Below are positions 45,650 to 54,007 of a stretch of 64,000 nt of DNA, one piece after another; within the stretch, counting starts at the first letter, position 1, and every line of letters starts with the position of its first letter. Origin of the DNA: Ruminococcus sp. (lineage in GTDB: Bacteria > Bacillota > Clostridia > Oscillospirales > Ruminococcaceae); assembly GCA_017626015.1 (NCBI GenBank), contig JAGAJO010000001.1, positions 310,001 to 374,000 of the forward strand, read 5' to 3'. The notes beneath the pieces were generated by a model. The model was given only the letters and a program-made list of their open reading frames with translations, did no database searches and was not told where the DNA came from. Position numbers and translations under genes: made by a program.

Positions 45650-46446
45650 TGAGCCGCCTCCTCTCTTACCGAAATATCGATACGCTTTTCAGCCTTCTGC
45701 GTATAATCCTTTTCGGAGGTCATCTCCACAGCGGAAAGCGTAAACTCCGTCCTGTCCTCGGGAACTGCAAAAACCAGTATGCCCACAAGCGGCTCGTCCT
45801 CCATTGCGGTCTGAAAATAATCTGCATATCCAAGCAGATCAAGCTCGTCCTCGTTTTTCATGAAAAGATCCTTGAGCGTGTAGCTGTCTACCGGAACGAT
45901 ATACTGCTCTCCGCACTTTAAATAGGCGTCCGACAGCACATGGGAATATCCGTAATCACCGTCCCACGGCTGCCGCTGGTAGCTTATTTCTATCAGCTTG
46001 TAGCCCTCCGTCACCGTTTGCGGTATGTAGTCGGCTTTTTTGCATTCAACGATCCTGATGACGGAGCCGTGCAGCATTATCTCGTCACCCATGTCGTAAT
46101 TCTCGACCTTTATGTCCGAGGCGTTTTTGTATTTTATATAGTCTTCTTTGCTGTCCTTATAGATCCCCACACCGTAAAAGATCACGCCGCCTATGCATAA
46201 CGCAAGGCATGAACAAAGTATTATCTGCGCCTTTTTGGTTCGAAGCGGTGATCTTTTGTTTTCACGGCGGAGCCTTTCGTTAAGATAGCTCCTTAAAATA
46301 TCCTTTAGCTTTTCGCCCTTGACCCTTTCGCTTTTACGGACCTCCTCGATCTGATCCGTACCGGCTGAACAGCCGCATTTAGGACAGCTGCCTCCGCTTT
46401 TTCTTGGATCAAATTTATGTCCGCAGACAGTACATTCTATCTTCAT
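45646..46446 (-). CDS. zinc-ribbon membrane protein, unknown function (cassette gene 4)
   Basis: 266 residues. An N-terminal zinc ribbon (CTVCGHKFD, then CPKCGCS), a basic linker, one membrane helix (about 75-97) and an outer domain of about 165 residues resembling DUF4352-like beta folds only in general character. ATG 46446 is preferred; the in-frame GTG at 46458 lies in the ribosome binding site (GAGGTG). Confidence 0.72.
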   Translation of the reverse strand: MKIECTVCGHKFDPRKSGGSCPKCGCSAGTDQIEEVRKSERVKGEKLKDILRSYLNERLRRENKRSPLRTKKAQIILCSCLALCIGGVIFYGVGIYKDSKEDYIKYKNASDIKVENYDMGDEIMLHGSVIRIVECKKADYIPQTVTEGYKLIEISYQRQPWDGDYGYSHVLSDAYLKCGEQYIVPVDSYTLKDLFMKNEDELDLLGYADYFQTAMEDEPLVGILVFAVPEDRTEFTLSAVEMTSEKDYTQKAEKRIDISVREEAAQ

Positions 46447-46470
46447 AGGACTGTACACCTCTTTTGGATA

Positions 46471-47154
46471 TTATACCAGTTTAAAATCGATAAGCTCGGC
46501 TATGCATTTGCCGTTAGGCTTCACATAATAAAGCAGATCGTACATATCGCCCTCAAAGGGAGTTCCGTGAGTCGCATGGAATTCCTGCTGGTACTCATGC
46601 CCGTTGGCTGCGGCAAAGCGTATAGTTACAAACATCTCATTTTCAGCCCTGCGCTGTGAAATAAGCGTTCCTTTTACGGGAATGCCCTTGGTTTTTATAA
46701 GCTTGTAACGCCGTAATGCTTTTATGTACATTATCGGCGCCGCCCAGCCCGCTGCGTAAAACACCAGCAGCAATACTATCAGTATTATCTTGAATACCTT
46801 GTCGTCGGAGCTGCCCCCGGGTATGTATACCTCCCCCGGCTGACCCGGCATAACGTAACCCGTAAAGGTCTCTCCTCTGGAGACCTTCTTGTTTGTCATT
46901 GCTTTTGCGGTAATAAGCTTTCCGTTTTCATCATCGTACAGAACGGAAATGCTGTTTTTTCCGCCGTATCCCCCAACGCCGTTGACTGTGCATTCCACCT
47001 TGACTCCGTTTTCAAGATAGTTTTTTCCCTTTTCGAGAAACTTCTTCTCTTCGTCATTTCCCTTTTTAAAAGCCGGTATAAAGGCGCAGGGCATAATAAT
47101 AACGATCACCACAAACAGGAAGAACACTCTGAACGCTCCCTTAGGCTTTCTCAT
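46471..47154 (-). CDS. membrane protein with DUF3592-like outer segment (cassette gene 3)
   Basis: 227 residues from ATG 47154 (GGAG nine bases upstream). Helix 1 is at about 8-28, an outer domain at about 30-105 (VECTVNGVGGYGG, YVMPGQPGEVYIPGG, the pattern of DUF3592-type domains), helix 2 at about 110-135, and a second similar beta domain in the C-terminal part. Function unknown. It overlaps the previous gene by about 14 bases. Confidence 0.7.
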   Translation of the reverse strand: MRKPKGAFRVFFLFVVIVIIMPCAFIPAFKKGNDEEKKFLEKGKNYLENGVKVECTVNGVGGYGGKNSISVLYDDENGKLITAKAMTNKKVSRGETFTGYVMPGQPGEVYIPGGSSDDKVFKIILIVLLLVFYAAGWAAPIMYIKALRRYKLIKTKGIPVKGTLISQRRAENEMFVTIRFAAANGHEYQQEFHATHGTPFEGDMYDLLYYVKPNGKCIAELIDFKLV

Positions 47155-47668
47155 TTTTATCATCTCCGTTTATTGTTTGTGCGGCTTCGGGAAAGCCGTC
47201 AAGGTACGAGCATATCATCGCCAGGCTTGAATCCCAGAAGACGATGAGAGATCCTGCCGCAGCTATCCCCAAGATAATAAGCGCCCCCGTTTTTTCCCCC
47301 GCAGCATAGGTACCCAGTGCGCAGGCAAGCATAACAAGCGTCCATAATCCCCAGAAAATGTATGCGTATATCGGCTTGCGGAAAACGCCTTTTATCATAG
47401 AGCCGTTTTCCGTTTTTTCCACTCTTCCGTAAAAGCCTGTTCCGCCGCCGTCCCGTCTTTTGGGACGGTGATAATATACCTCAAAACGGTCAGAGCTGTG
47501 CCTTCCGTAATAAATGCTGTCCGTCCAGTATTTTTTGATCAGCTTGCTTGTGGAAAGCACGTTCATTGAGGGACGGTATTCAATGAGATCCCCCTCCAGC
47601 TTCCGCATCACCTTTTTTGGGGAAAGGGAAGTCTCAAATTTATATTTTTTCGGGAAAAACAGCAGCAT
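47141..47668 (-). CDS. membrane protein, unknown function (cassette gene 2)
   Basis: 175 residues. A soluble N-terminal part of about 95 residues is followed by two membrane helices (about 98-117 and 124-145) and a short tail. The YYHRPKRRDGGGTGFYGRVE segment resembles nothing I can name. Its ATG shares one base with the previous stop (47668). Confidence 0.7.
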   Translation of the reverse strand: MLLFFPKKYKFETSLSPKKVMRKLEGDLIEYRPSMNVLSTSKLIKKYWTDSIYYGRHSSDRFEVYYHRPKRRDGGGTGFYGRVEKTENGSMIKGVFRKPIYAYIFWGLWTLVMLACALGTYAAGEKTGALIILGIAAAGSLIVFWDSSLAMICSYLDGFPEAAQTINGDDKNEKA

Positions 47669-47994
47669 TATTTACCGTCCTTTTCTTTTTCAGACGGGTC
47701 GGGGTAGTCCTCAGGATCAAAGATCTTGTCGTTGATCTTTATCTGTCCTCCTATGGAAGTGTTAAAAAGCATTCCGTACACCGTTCCGCATCCTGTGCAT
47801 CTGAACTGGTGGAAAAGCTTCTGCTTTACCCAGCGGTTGTTTTTGTCCATGAGCCTGTCAAGGGGACAGTTCTGATAGACGATCTCGGCGTCTCCCGCAA
47901 GAACCATTCTTGTAAGAGAGCCTACGCACAGTATATATTCCTGCGGAGTGTGTATATCAGTCAGCGGCACAGATCTGCATTTTTCGCATCTCAT
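47668..47994 (-). CDS. zinc-ribbon protein, unknown function (cassette gene 1)
   Basis: 108 residues with two CxxC pairs: MRCEKC at the start and FRCTGCGTVYG at about residues 65-75, which together could bind one zinc ion. No membrane helix and no known family. It starts six bases after hisS and is tightly linked to the next gene, so it is the first gene of the five-gene cassette between hisS and aspS. Confidence 0.72.
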   Translation of the reverse strand: MRCEKCRSVPLTDIHTPQEYILCVGSLTRMVLAGDAEIVYQNCPLDRLMDKNNRWVKQKLFHQFRCTGCGTVYGMLFNTSIGGQIKINDKIFDPEDYPDPSEKEKDGK

Positions 47995-48000
47995 AAAGTA

Positions 48001-49329
48001 TTACTCCTTTCTTCCCGTGAGAGCAGACAGCTCGCCGTCAAGCTCCTTGAACATCTCGGCTACCAGTGCGTTGGAAAAGGTCTCCATAAAGCTTCCGTCC
48101 AGAACGATGTCCGTCTGTTCTCCCGATGCCATATTTTTAAGCTTAGCCTTGCCCGTTCCGATCTCGTTGTCGCCCAGCACCAGAACAAATTTTGCGCCTA
48201 TCTTATCTGCATATTTCATCTGCGGCTTGATACCTCTGCCCACCAGATCGTACTCTACAAAATACCCCTCGTCACGCAGCTCCATAGTAATCGCCATAGC
48301 CTTGTCAGCGGCGGTATCGCCCATTGAGGCAATGTAGAGGTCGCAGGTCTTAGGCTCCATAAAATCACAGCTCTGCTTTTCCATTGTGAGGATAAGTCTT
48401 TCAAGTCCCATGCCGAAGCCGAGGGCGGGAGTTTTCTGTCCGCCAAGCTGCTCGATAAGTCCGTCGTAGCGTCCTCCGCCGCATACCGTACCCTGCGCCC
48501 CGATATCGGTGGTGATGAACTCGAAAACCGTTCTTGTGTAGTAGTCCAGACCTCTTACGATCTTGGGATTTATCTCAAATTCTATTCCCATAACAGACAG
48601 GTTTTTCTTAAGCTGTTCAAAATGCTCTTTGCAGTCGCCGCAAAGATAATCGAGAATGACCGGAGCGTCCTTGGCGATACTCTGGCAGACAGGAGATTTG
48701 CAGTCCAGTATCCTCATGGGATTCTTTTCAAGCCTGTCCTTGCAGGTGTCGCAAAGCTCATTCTGCCTTGCCGAGAAATAATCCTTTAACGCCTTGTGAT
48801 ACTCCGCCCGGCAGGTCGGACAGCCTATGGAATTTATATTAAGCTGTATATTTTTCAGTCCCACTCTGTCCAGAACGCTTTTTGCAAGGGAAATGACCTC
48901 TGCGTCCGCTCTGGGACTTGCCGTGCCCACCATTTCGCAGCCGAACTGATGAAACTCCCTCAGACGTCCCGCCTGGGGCTTTTCGTGTCTGAAGCATGAG
49001 AGAATATAGTAAGCCTTCTGAGGAAATCCCTCGTTCATAATGCCGTTTTCGAGCATCGCCCTCATAGTGCCCGCCGTACCCTCGGGACGCAGAGTAAACT
49101 TAGCGTCTCCTGCGGCAGTGACGGAATACATTTCCTTCTGCACAACGTCGGTAGTTTCTCCCACCGAGCGGACGAAAAGTCCGGTGTCCTCAAAGGTAGG
49201 AACTCTTATTTCCTTAAAGCCGTACTGCTCCGCCGTTTCGGCTGCCAGCTTTTCAACAGTGTGCCATTTATAGGCCTGCGAGGGAACAACGTCGTTGGTA
49301 CCCTTAGGTCTTTGCGTTATCAATGCCAT
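48001..49329 (-). CDS. hisS: histidyl-tRNA synthetase
   Basis: 442 residues. It has class II motif 1 (RVPTFEDTGLFVRSVGETTD), motif 2 (FTLRPEGTAGTMRAML), the histidine-specific RGLDYYTRTVFEF and motif 3 (GFGMGLERLILTM), and a C-terminal anticodon domain. It charges tRNA-His. It is the first large gene behind the T-box leader; aspS follows after five cassette genes. AAAGGA is ten bases before ATG. Confidence 0.97.
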   Translation of the reverse strand: MALITQRPKGTNDVVPSQAYKWHTVEKLAAETAEQYGFKEIRVPTFEDTGLFVRSVGETTDVVQKEMYSVTAAGDAKFTLRPEGTAGTMRAMLENGIMNEGFPQKAYYILSCFRHEKPQAGRLREFHQFGCEMVGTASPRADAEVISLAKSVLDRVGLKNIQLNINSIGCPTCRAEYHKALKDYFSARQNELCDTCKDRLEKNPMRILDCKSPVCQSIAKDAPVILDYLCGDCKEHFEQLKKNLSVMGIEFEINPKIVRGLDYYTRTVFEFITTDIGAQGTVCGGGRYDGLIEQLGGQKTPALGFGMGLERLILTMEKQSCDFMEPKTCDLYIASMGDTAADKAMAITMELRDEGYFVEYDLVGRGIKPQMKYADKIGAKFVLVLGDNEIGTGKAKLKNMASGEQTDIVLDGSFMETFSNALVAEMFKELDGELSALTGRKE

Positions 49330-49510
49330 TTTATATCATATCCTTTCTGTATTTCAGCAGAGCTCCGAGGAGGTCTGGTATCCTCAATGAACCCGTTTCT
49401 TATATAATAACCGAATTTCACACATTCGTCAAGAGCCGTCCTTCTGCATTTTCGCCGCAGTATCAGAGCTTCGCAGATATCCGTGACATTTTCACTTTTC
49501 ACATACCATT
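49330..49510 (-). other. leader between T-box terminator and hisS, with a doubtful small ORF
   Basis: About 180 bases. On the minus strand a 60-codon frame runs from GTG 49502 to 49320, overlapping the hisS start. Its predicted product (basic, with CEALILRRKCRRTALDECVKF) looks protein-like, but it lacks a good ribosome binding site. I do not call it a gene with confidence. No other structure was seen. Confidence 0.3.
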
Positions 49511-49795
49511 ACGAAAACAAAAACAGCCGCCCCCTCCAAGGGACGACTGATATAACCGTGTTACCACCCTAATTACCTCAGATAGCTTAAAACATAACCC
49601 TATACGCCCATAAGCTGTCCGAAGTCACTCAAGATCCTTAACGCAGAAAATACGTCCGCCCTTTGTCAGGCGGAAGCTCAGGGGTGTCCTTCACACTGCA
49701 GCTCGTTAAGCCCTCTCACCAAACGGCTCTCGCTGAAGATCTGCTTGCAGGCTACTCTCCCCGTCACAGCTTGTGATGTATATTCTCCTTATCGG
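49511..49795 (-). promoter_or_regulatory. T-box riboswitch controlling hisS...aspS, probably sensing tRNA-Asp
   Basis: On the minus strand the T-box sequence AGGGTGGTAACACGG (49556-49570) is followed by a terminator stem (49524-49549) and a run of T interrupted by one G. Upstream are Stem I features: GAGAGTAG, AGCGAGAGCCG, TTGGTGAGAGGGC, and a specifier loop read as GTGAAG-GAC-A-CCCC. GAC (Asp) lies at 49686-49688 and is followed by a purine, as is usual. CAC (His) is present two bases on. Uncharged tRNA would favour the antiterminator and so expression of the operon. Confidence 0.93.
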
Positions 49796-49837
49796 AGCAA
49801 CGATCTCCTGCCCGAAACAAAACCTCCCGGTAGGAGT

Positions 49838-50248
49838 CTACCTTGTCCTTGTCGGATTTACAATGTCACGCCAATCCAGATCTCCTCTTTCAAGAGAATG
49901 TATCAGCGCCTCGGCGGTCGCAATGTTCGTCGCCACCGGTATGTTGTGTACGTCGCAAAGTCTCATGAGATTTGCCTGATTAGGCTCGTGGGGCTTGGCA
50001 GAAATAGGGTCTCTGAAAAACAGCAGCAGGTCAATTTCATTGCACGAGATACGGGCTGCGATCTGCTGATCTCCTCCCTGCGAACCGCTTAGATACCGCT
50101 GTATGGAAAGACCTGTAGCCTCTGCTACCATTTTGCCGGTGGTGCCGGTGGCGCAGAGCCTGTGTTTGCTCAGTATACCGCAGTATGCAATGCAGAATTG
50201 GACCATAAGTTCTTTTTTCGTATCATGAGCAATAAGTGCAATATTCAA
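49838..50248 (-). CDS. mgsA: methylglyoxal synthase
   Basis: 136 residues. It has [18 protein letters not shown], a phosphate loop [23 protein letters not shown] with the catalytic Asp, [15 protein letters not shown] with the catalytic His, and [14 protein letters not shown]. It turns dihydroxyacetone phosphate into methylglyoxal plus phosphate, a glycolytic bypass under phosphate limitation. It lies 36 bases after the MinD-like gene. Confidence 0.96.
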   Translation of the reverse strand: MNIALIAHDTKKELMVQFCIAYCGILSKHRLCATGTTGKMVAEATGLSIQRYLSGSQGGDQQIAARISCNEIDLLLFFRDPISAKPHEPNQANLMRLCDVHNIPVATNIATAEALIHSLERGDLDWRDIVNPTRTR

Positions 50249-50284
50249 AAATAACCCCCCCGAATCGTAATTATCTCAATGATA

Positions 50285-51022
50285 TCACATTTTGATTGAA
50301 AGCGGGATATGCTCTCCCTTTATCCTTCTGGATATTGCGGAGAAAGCTAAAAATCCCATTGAGCTTGAAGACAGCGGAGCGCCCTTTCCGGTCGCAAGAG
50401 GAATAGCCGAGTCCTCCGGGATAACTCCCAGCAGCTGAACTCCTACCGTGTCTATGATAGCGTCCAGATCGTCCATTTCATCAAATTCAAATATCCTCTT
50501 GTTAGCCTTGTTTATGACAAGTCTCTGCTTCTGGTTGCCTCTCTTGTAGAATTCGTCCGACATCATCTGTGCGTCTCTTACGCATACCGGGTCGGGAGTA
50601 GTTACAATGAGGATAAGGTCGGAGTTTGTCACAATGTCAAATACAGAACCGTTAATACCTGCGGAGGTGTCTATGATTATGTATTCAAAATATTTTCTCA
50701 TTTCCTGGGTGATCTTTTCGATGTCCTCTGCCTTGAGCTGTACAAAGGGGTCTGACGGAGCGCACAGTACGCTCAGGTTGGAAGCAAGCTTTACCGTGGT
50801 GGTAGCCTTGTATACGTCGCAGGTGCCTTCAAGAACGTCGCCCAGATCGTATGTTATGTTTCCCTGCATTCCCAGCATGATATCCATACATCTCAGACCG
50901 AAGTCAAGCTCGATGATAAGGGTTCTGTTTCCCTGCTTGGCAAGAGCGTATCCGAGACAAGCGCTGATAGAAGATTTACCTGTGCCGCCCTTACCCGAGG
51001 TGACCGCAATAATTTTTGACAT
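50285..51022 (-). CDS. MinD-like P-loop ATPase
   Basis: 245 residues. The deviant Walker A is SGKGGTGKSS (MinD usually has KGGVGKTT), followed by IIELDFGLRCMDIMLG, YIIIDTSAGI (Walker B region) and LIVTTPDP. The C-terminus (RRIKGEHIPLSIKM) is not a clear amphipathic membrane-targeting helix. MinD-type ATPases place the division site or polar structures. Neither minC nor minE is next to it, but the partner gene mgsA downstream matches the remnant of the clostridial minCDE-rodA-mgsA cluster. Start chosen at ATG 51022; ATG 51031 or 51043 are possible. Confidence 0.85.
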   Translation of the reverse strand: MSKIIAVTSGKGGTGKSSISACLGYALAKQGNRTLIIELDFGLRCMDIMLGMQGNITYDLGDVLEGTCDVYKATTTVKLASNLSVLCAPSDPFVQLKAEDIEKITQEMRKYFEYIIIDTSAGINGSVFDIVTNSDLILIVTTPDPVCVRDAQMMSDEFYKRGNQKQRLVINKANKRIFEFDEMDDLDAIIDTVGVQLLGVIPEDSAIPLATGKGAPLSSSSMGFLAFSAISRRIKGEHIPLSIKM

Positions 51023-51205
51023 AAAACCCATTACTCCTTTCATATATACATTCCGCTTAGTAACAGGCGTAAGCGAAATAAAAGCTTCAAGCACAGCGGC
51101 ACGCCGCAGTCAAGCGATCTGACAGTATGCTCACCAGAAAGTGTTTTATCCTTCCGTACGCTTTGGTTAAGAGATTTAAAACCCGCATAGCGCCGCCTAA
51201 TATAT

Positions 51206-51536
51206 ATTTTACCACAAATTTTGAAATTGTCAAAGCAAAATGACTAAAAAAGTGTAAAATCGTTAATTCATATTAATTCACTGCCTTACTTTTAGTAATT
51301 ATGCACAACGGGTATTTACAGATAAATACCATTACTGAAAACGATTAAGGCAATACCGCACGCACAGGCTGTTCCTTGCCGGGAATGCCGGTAAGCGTCA
51401 GCTGCCCGGATCATAATATACATCTGTAATATTAACTCAATTTTAACATAAAGTATCTCTTTATAAATTTTTTACTCATATTTGTCCCGCCGGCACATAT
51501 AATGTACAAACCGTGAAAGGACAAGGAGGACGGAAT
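51206..51536. promoter_or_regulatory. divergent intergenic region: minD promoter and small hairpins
   Basis: Minus-strand promoter TTGACA (51228-51233), 16 bases, TAAAAT (51206-51211) for the MinD-like gene, with a leader of about 170 bases. The rest is AT-rich and holds hairpins at 51312-51331 (GGTATTTA/TAAATACC) and 51374-51395 (CTTGCCGG/CCGGTAAG) and the repeat word AAGGCAATACCGCAC at 51347. A plus-strand TATAAT at 51498-51503 may belong to the DUF4830 gene, but I see no -35 box for it. Confidence 0.6.
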
Positions 51537-51995
51537 ATGTTTATTAAAACTATCAAGGTGAAAAAGCCGGGAAGACTTGCAGCCGTGCTGGCTGCGGCAG
51601 GTATCCTTCTGGCTGTACTGCTGGTGTGCGCAGCCGTAAAGTATTCGGGCAGAAGCGTCTACGAGCTTAACAGCGAGACAAGACGGCAGGAGTTTCTTAA
51701 GGAAATGGGGTGGGAAACATCTGACGAGTACGACGAGTGCAAGGCGGTGAAGATCCCCGAGAAATGGAACGACGTGTACATAAACTACAACAAGCTCCAG
51801 AAGGAGCAGGGCTTCGATCTGACCGATTATAAGGGGAAAAATGTGGAGGTGTATACCTATCGGGTGAAGAATTACCCCGGCAGGGAAAAAAGCGAAGGCG
51901 TTGTGTGCAATCTTATGATCTATAAGGGACAGCTTATAGGGGGCGACGTTTGCAGCACCGAGCTGGACGGCTTTATGCAGGGACTGAAAAAATAA
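51537..51995 (+). CDS. DUF4830-domain membrane protein
   Basis: 152 residues. One membrane helix (about 16-38) and an outer domain with the DUF4830 pattern: RQEFLKEMGWE, then IPEKWNDVYINYNKLQKEQG, DLTDYKGKNVEVYTYRV and IGGDVCSTELDGFM. Function unknown. ATG 51537 has AAGGAGG upstream; the longer frame from 51513 contains that site and is rejected. Confidence 0.85.
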   Translation: MFIKTIKVKKPGRLAAVLAAAGILLAVLLVCAAVKYSGRSVYELNSETRRQEFLKEMGWETSDEYDECKAVKIPEKWNDVYINYNKLQKEQGFDLTDYKGKNVEVYTYRVKNYPGREKSEGVVCNLMIYKGQLIGGDVCSTELDGFMQGLKK

Positions 51996-52041
51996 GCCGA
52001 ATGTATCAAAAATCAAAGGTTGACTTTTAGCTGAAATGCTA

Positions 52042-52070
52042 TTGACTTTCCCGTGGCATTGTGTTAGAAT
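52042..52070 (+). promoter_or_regulatory. promoter of the lipid-kinase gene
   Basis: TTGACT (52042-52047), 17 bases, TAGAAT (52065-52070). Confidence 0.7.
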
Positions 52071-52153
52071 AATCGTATATAAAGAGCGGGTCGGAGCCTT
52101 CCGACAGCGGTTTACGGACAAAAAGTAACGGACAAATAACACGGAGGAATAAA

Positions 52154-53161
52154 ATGAAAAAGCTTTTGTTTGTTTTTAATCCCTGTGCGGGAAAGGGACT
52201 AATTAAAAACAACCTTTGCGACGTGGTGGATATTTTCACCAAGGGCGGCTACGAGGTGACGGCATATCCCACTCAGGCGGCTGGGGACGGCTACAATAAA
52301 ATTGCGCAGGACGGTATGTCTTATGACATGGTATGCGCCTGCGGAGGAGACGGCACTCTTTCCGAAGCAATAAAGGCTATGATGGAGCTGCCGGAAAAGG
52401 TACCGCTGGGGTATATCCCGGCAGGCTCTACAAACGACGTTGCACGCTCCCTCGATCTTCCCAAAAAAATGAAGGAATGCGCAAAGGCGATAATGGACGG
52501 CGTATTTTTTGATTACGACGTGGGAAAATTCAACGGCGAATATTTTGTGTATGTGGCAGGCTTCGGGGCGTTTACGGACGTTTCCTATGCTACGCCGCAG
52601 AATCTCAAAAATATCTTCGGCCATGCGGCGTACGTTGCGGAAGCCCTTAAGACTATAACAAAGATCAGGGGTCAGGAGATAACGGTGGAGCATGACGGAG
52701 AGGTCATAAAAGGCAGCTTCATACTGGGACTTATCTCCAACAGCATCTCTATTGCCGGAATGAAAAAGCTTATTGCCGACGGAGTGTGCTTTGACGACGG
52801 ACTTTTCGAGGTCTGTCTGGTGAAAACTCCCACCAACGTTCTGGAGCTTAACAATATGCTTACCGAAGCGGCTACAAACAAGCTCAGCTGTAAAAGCTTC
52901 GTGACCTTCAAAACTTCCAAGCTGAAGATCACAGGAGCCGACGAGATACCATGGACGCTTGACGGAGAATCCGGAGGAAAGCACAGGTCGGTGGAAATTG
53001 AAAATATCAAGCAGGCAGTGCGGCTGAAGATCAAATTCAGCGAGATCACCGCAGAGCAGGAGTTTCTGAGAAGCTCCGCCGTTGCCAATGCAAACGGTAT
53101 ACTCGATACCGGAGACGGTCACAGGGTAGTTATCGAGGATCAGTCTGATATAGAGATTTGA
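52154..53161 (+). CDS. diacylglycerol-kinase-family lipid kinase
   Basis: 335 residues. The nucleotide-binding domain has MKKLLFVFNPCAGKG, the GGDGTLSEAI motif and IPAGSTNDVARSL. The C-terminal beta domain contains VGKFNGEYFVYVAGFGAFTD and DDGLFEVCLV. Members such as DgkB recycle diacylglycerol made during lipoteichoic-acid synthesis, which would fit the LTA-synthase-like enzyme at 15251. CGGAGG precedes ATG. Its stop TGA (53159-53161) is part of the -35 box of the RNase P RNA promoter. Confidence 0.93.
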   Translation: MKKLLFVFNPCAGKGLIKNNLCDVVDIFTKGGYEVTAYPTQAAGDGYNKIAQDGMSYDMVCACGGDGTLSEAIKAMMELPEKVPLGYIPAGSTNDVARSLDLPKKMKECAKAIMDGVFFDYDVGKFNGEYFVYVAGFGAFTDVSYATPQNLKNIFGHAAYVAEALKTITKIRGQEITVEHDGEVIKGSFILGLISNSISIAGMKKLIADGVCFDDGLFEVCLVKTPTNVLELNNMLTEAATNKLSCKSFVTFKTSKLKITGADEIPWTLDGESGGKHRSVEIENIKQAVRLKIKFSEITAEQEFLRSSAVANANGILDTGDGHRVVIEDQSDIEI

Positions 53162-53186
53162 CAAATCATAAGCGCTGTGTTATAAT
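53158..53186 (+). promoter_or_regulatory. promoter of RNase P RNA
   Basis: TTGACA (53158-53163), 17 bases, TATAAT (53181-53186), a perfect consensus promoter whose -35 box overlaps the stop of the lipid-kinase gene. Confidence 0.88.
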
Positions 53187-53193
53187 TTAAAGC

Positions 53194-53537
53194 GTGAGCA
53201 GGCTGTGCGGTAGCGTGAACGTTCAGTTTATGAGGAAAGTCCGAGCATCACAGAGCAGGATAGCTGATAACGTCAGCCGAGGGCGACCTCCGAGCAAGTG
53301 CAGCAGAGATATACCGCCGGGTCATCCCGGTAAGGGTGGAAAGGCGGGGTAAGAGCCCACCGGAGCGGCAGAGATGCCGCTGCCATGTAAACCTTATCCG
53401 ATGCAACACCAATGGTAGCCTCCAGATCAATGGCTGCTCGTCAGATCTGCGGCTATAGGTGGCTAGAGCCGTGCGGCGACGCACGGACCAGATAGATTAC
53501 CGTACTCGACAAAACTCGGCTTACAGGTCTGGTCACA
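53194..53537 (+). ncRNA. rnpB: RNase P RNA
   Basis: The conserved core is present: GAGGAAAGTCCGAGC near the 5' end, AAGGGTGGAAAGGCGGGGTAAGAGCCCACCGG in the middle (in parts), and AGATAGATTACCG followed by ACTCGGCTTACAGG near the 3' end. The ends GTGAGCAG and CTGGTCAC can pair as helix P1. About 344 nt, and the layout looks like the common class A form. It is the catalytic RNA that trims tRNA 5' ends. Confidence 0.95.
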
Positions 53538-53540
53538 TAC

Positions 53541-53570
53541 CCCCCGCTTTATGCGGGGGCTTTTTATTTT
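53541..53570 (+). terminator. terminator of RNase P RNA
   Basis: CCCCCGC (53541-53547) pairs with GCGGGGG (53553-53559), then CTTTTTATTTT. Confidence 0.93.
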
Positions 53571-53667
53571 ACCGAAAATATTTTACAGGTTAATACAGCG
53601 TTCATAAGAATACGGTATTATTTTCTTACGGGCACACGTCCCGAATAATATATGGGAGTGAATGTAA

Positions 53668-53988
53668 ATGACATTTAATGAGCTTTTGGAAAAGGTAAGA
53701 CTTATGGCGGGCAGCTGCGATGCTTCCGGCGTTGACTTTCTTGCCGTACAGGTGAATATAAAGGGCGAAAACGGCGGAGTTTTTTATATCGAGGTCAAAA
53801 ACGGAAATATCAGCGTGGAGCCTTACGAGTATCACGACAGGAGCTGCGCTATCACAATGAATATGGATAATTTCAATAAGCTTATCGACGGTAAGCTTGA
53901 CCCTGTGGCTGCGTTTACGCTGGGTAAGCTAAAGGTAGACGGAGATATCGGCAAGGCGCTGGAGTTTGCAAAGCTTGTAAAGAAATAA
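53668..53988 (+). CDS. SCP2 sterol-binding-domain protein
   Basis: 106 residues, a single SCP2 fold: VNIKGENGGVFYIEVKNGN, CAITMNMDNFNKLIDGKLDP, then AAFTLGKLKVDGDIGKALEFAKL, the family's lipid-tunnel pattern. Bacterial members probably bind acyl chains or other lipids; the ligand is unknown. GGGAGTGA lies before ATG. It is 19 bases upstream of the beta-mannosidase gene, and they are probably co-transcribed. Confidence 0.88.
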   Translation: MTFNELLEKVRLMAGSCDASGVDFLAVQVNIKGENGGVFYIEVKNGNISVEPYEYHDRSCAITMNMDNFNKLIDGKLDPVAAFTLGKLKVDGDIGKALEFAKLVKK

Positions 53989-54007
53989 CATACCGACGGA
54001 GGCTTTT

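Noticed and set aside
51234..51536. Riboswitch or 6S-like RNA in the minD/DUF4830 gap
   Set aside because: Only short separate hairpins; no conserved riboswitch core or 6S-like long bulged stem that I can recognise.
53248..53484. ORF inside RNase P RNA
   Set aside because: The stretch is a well-recognised structural RNA.
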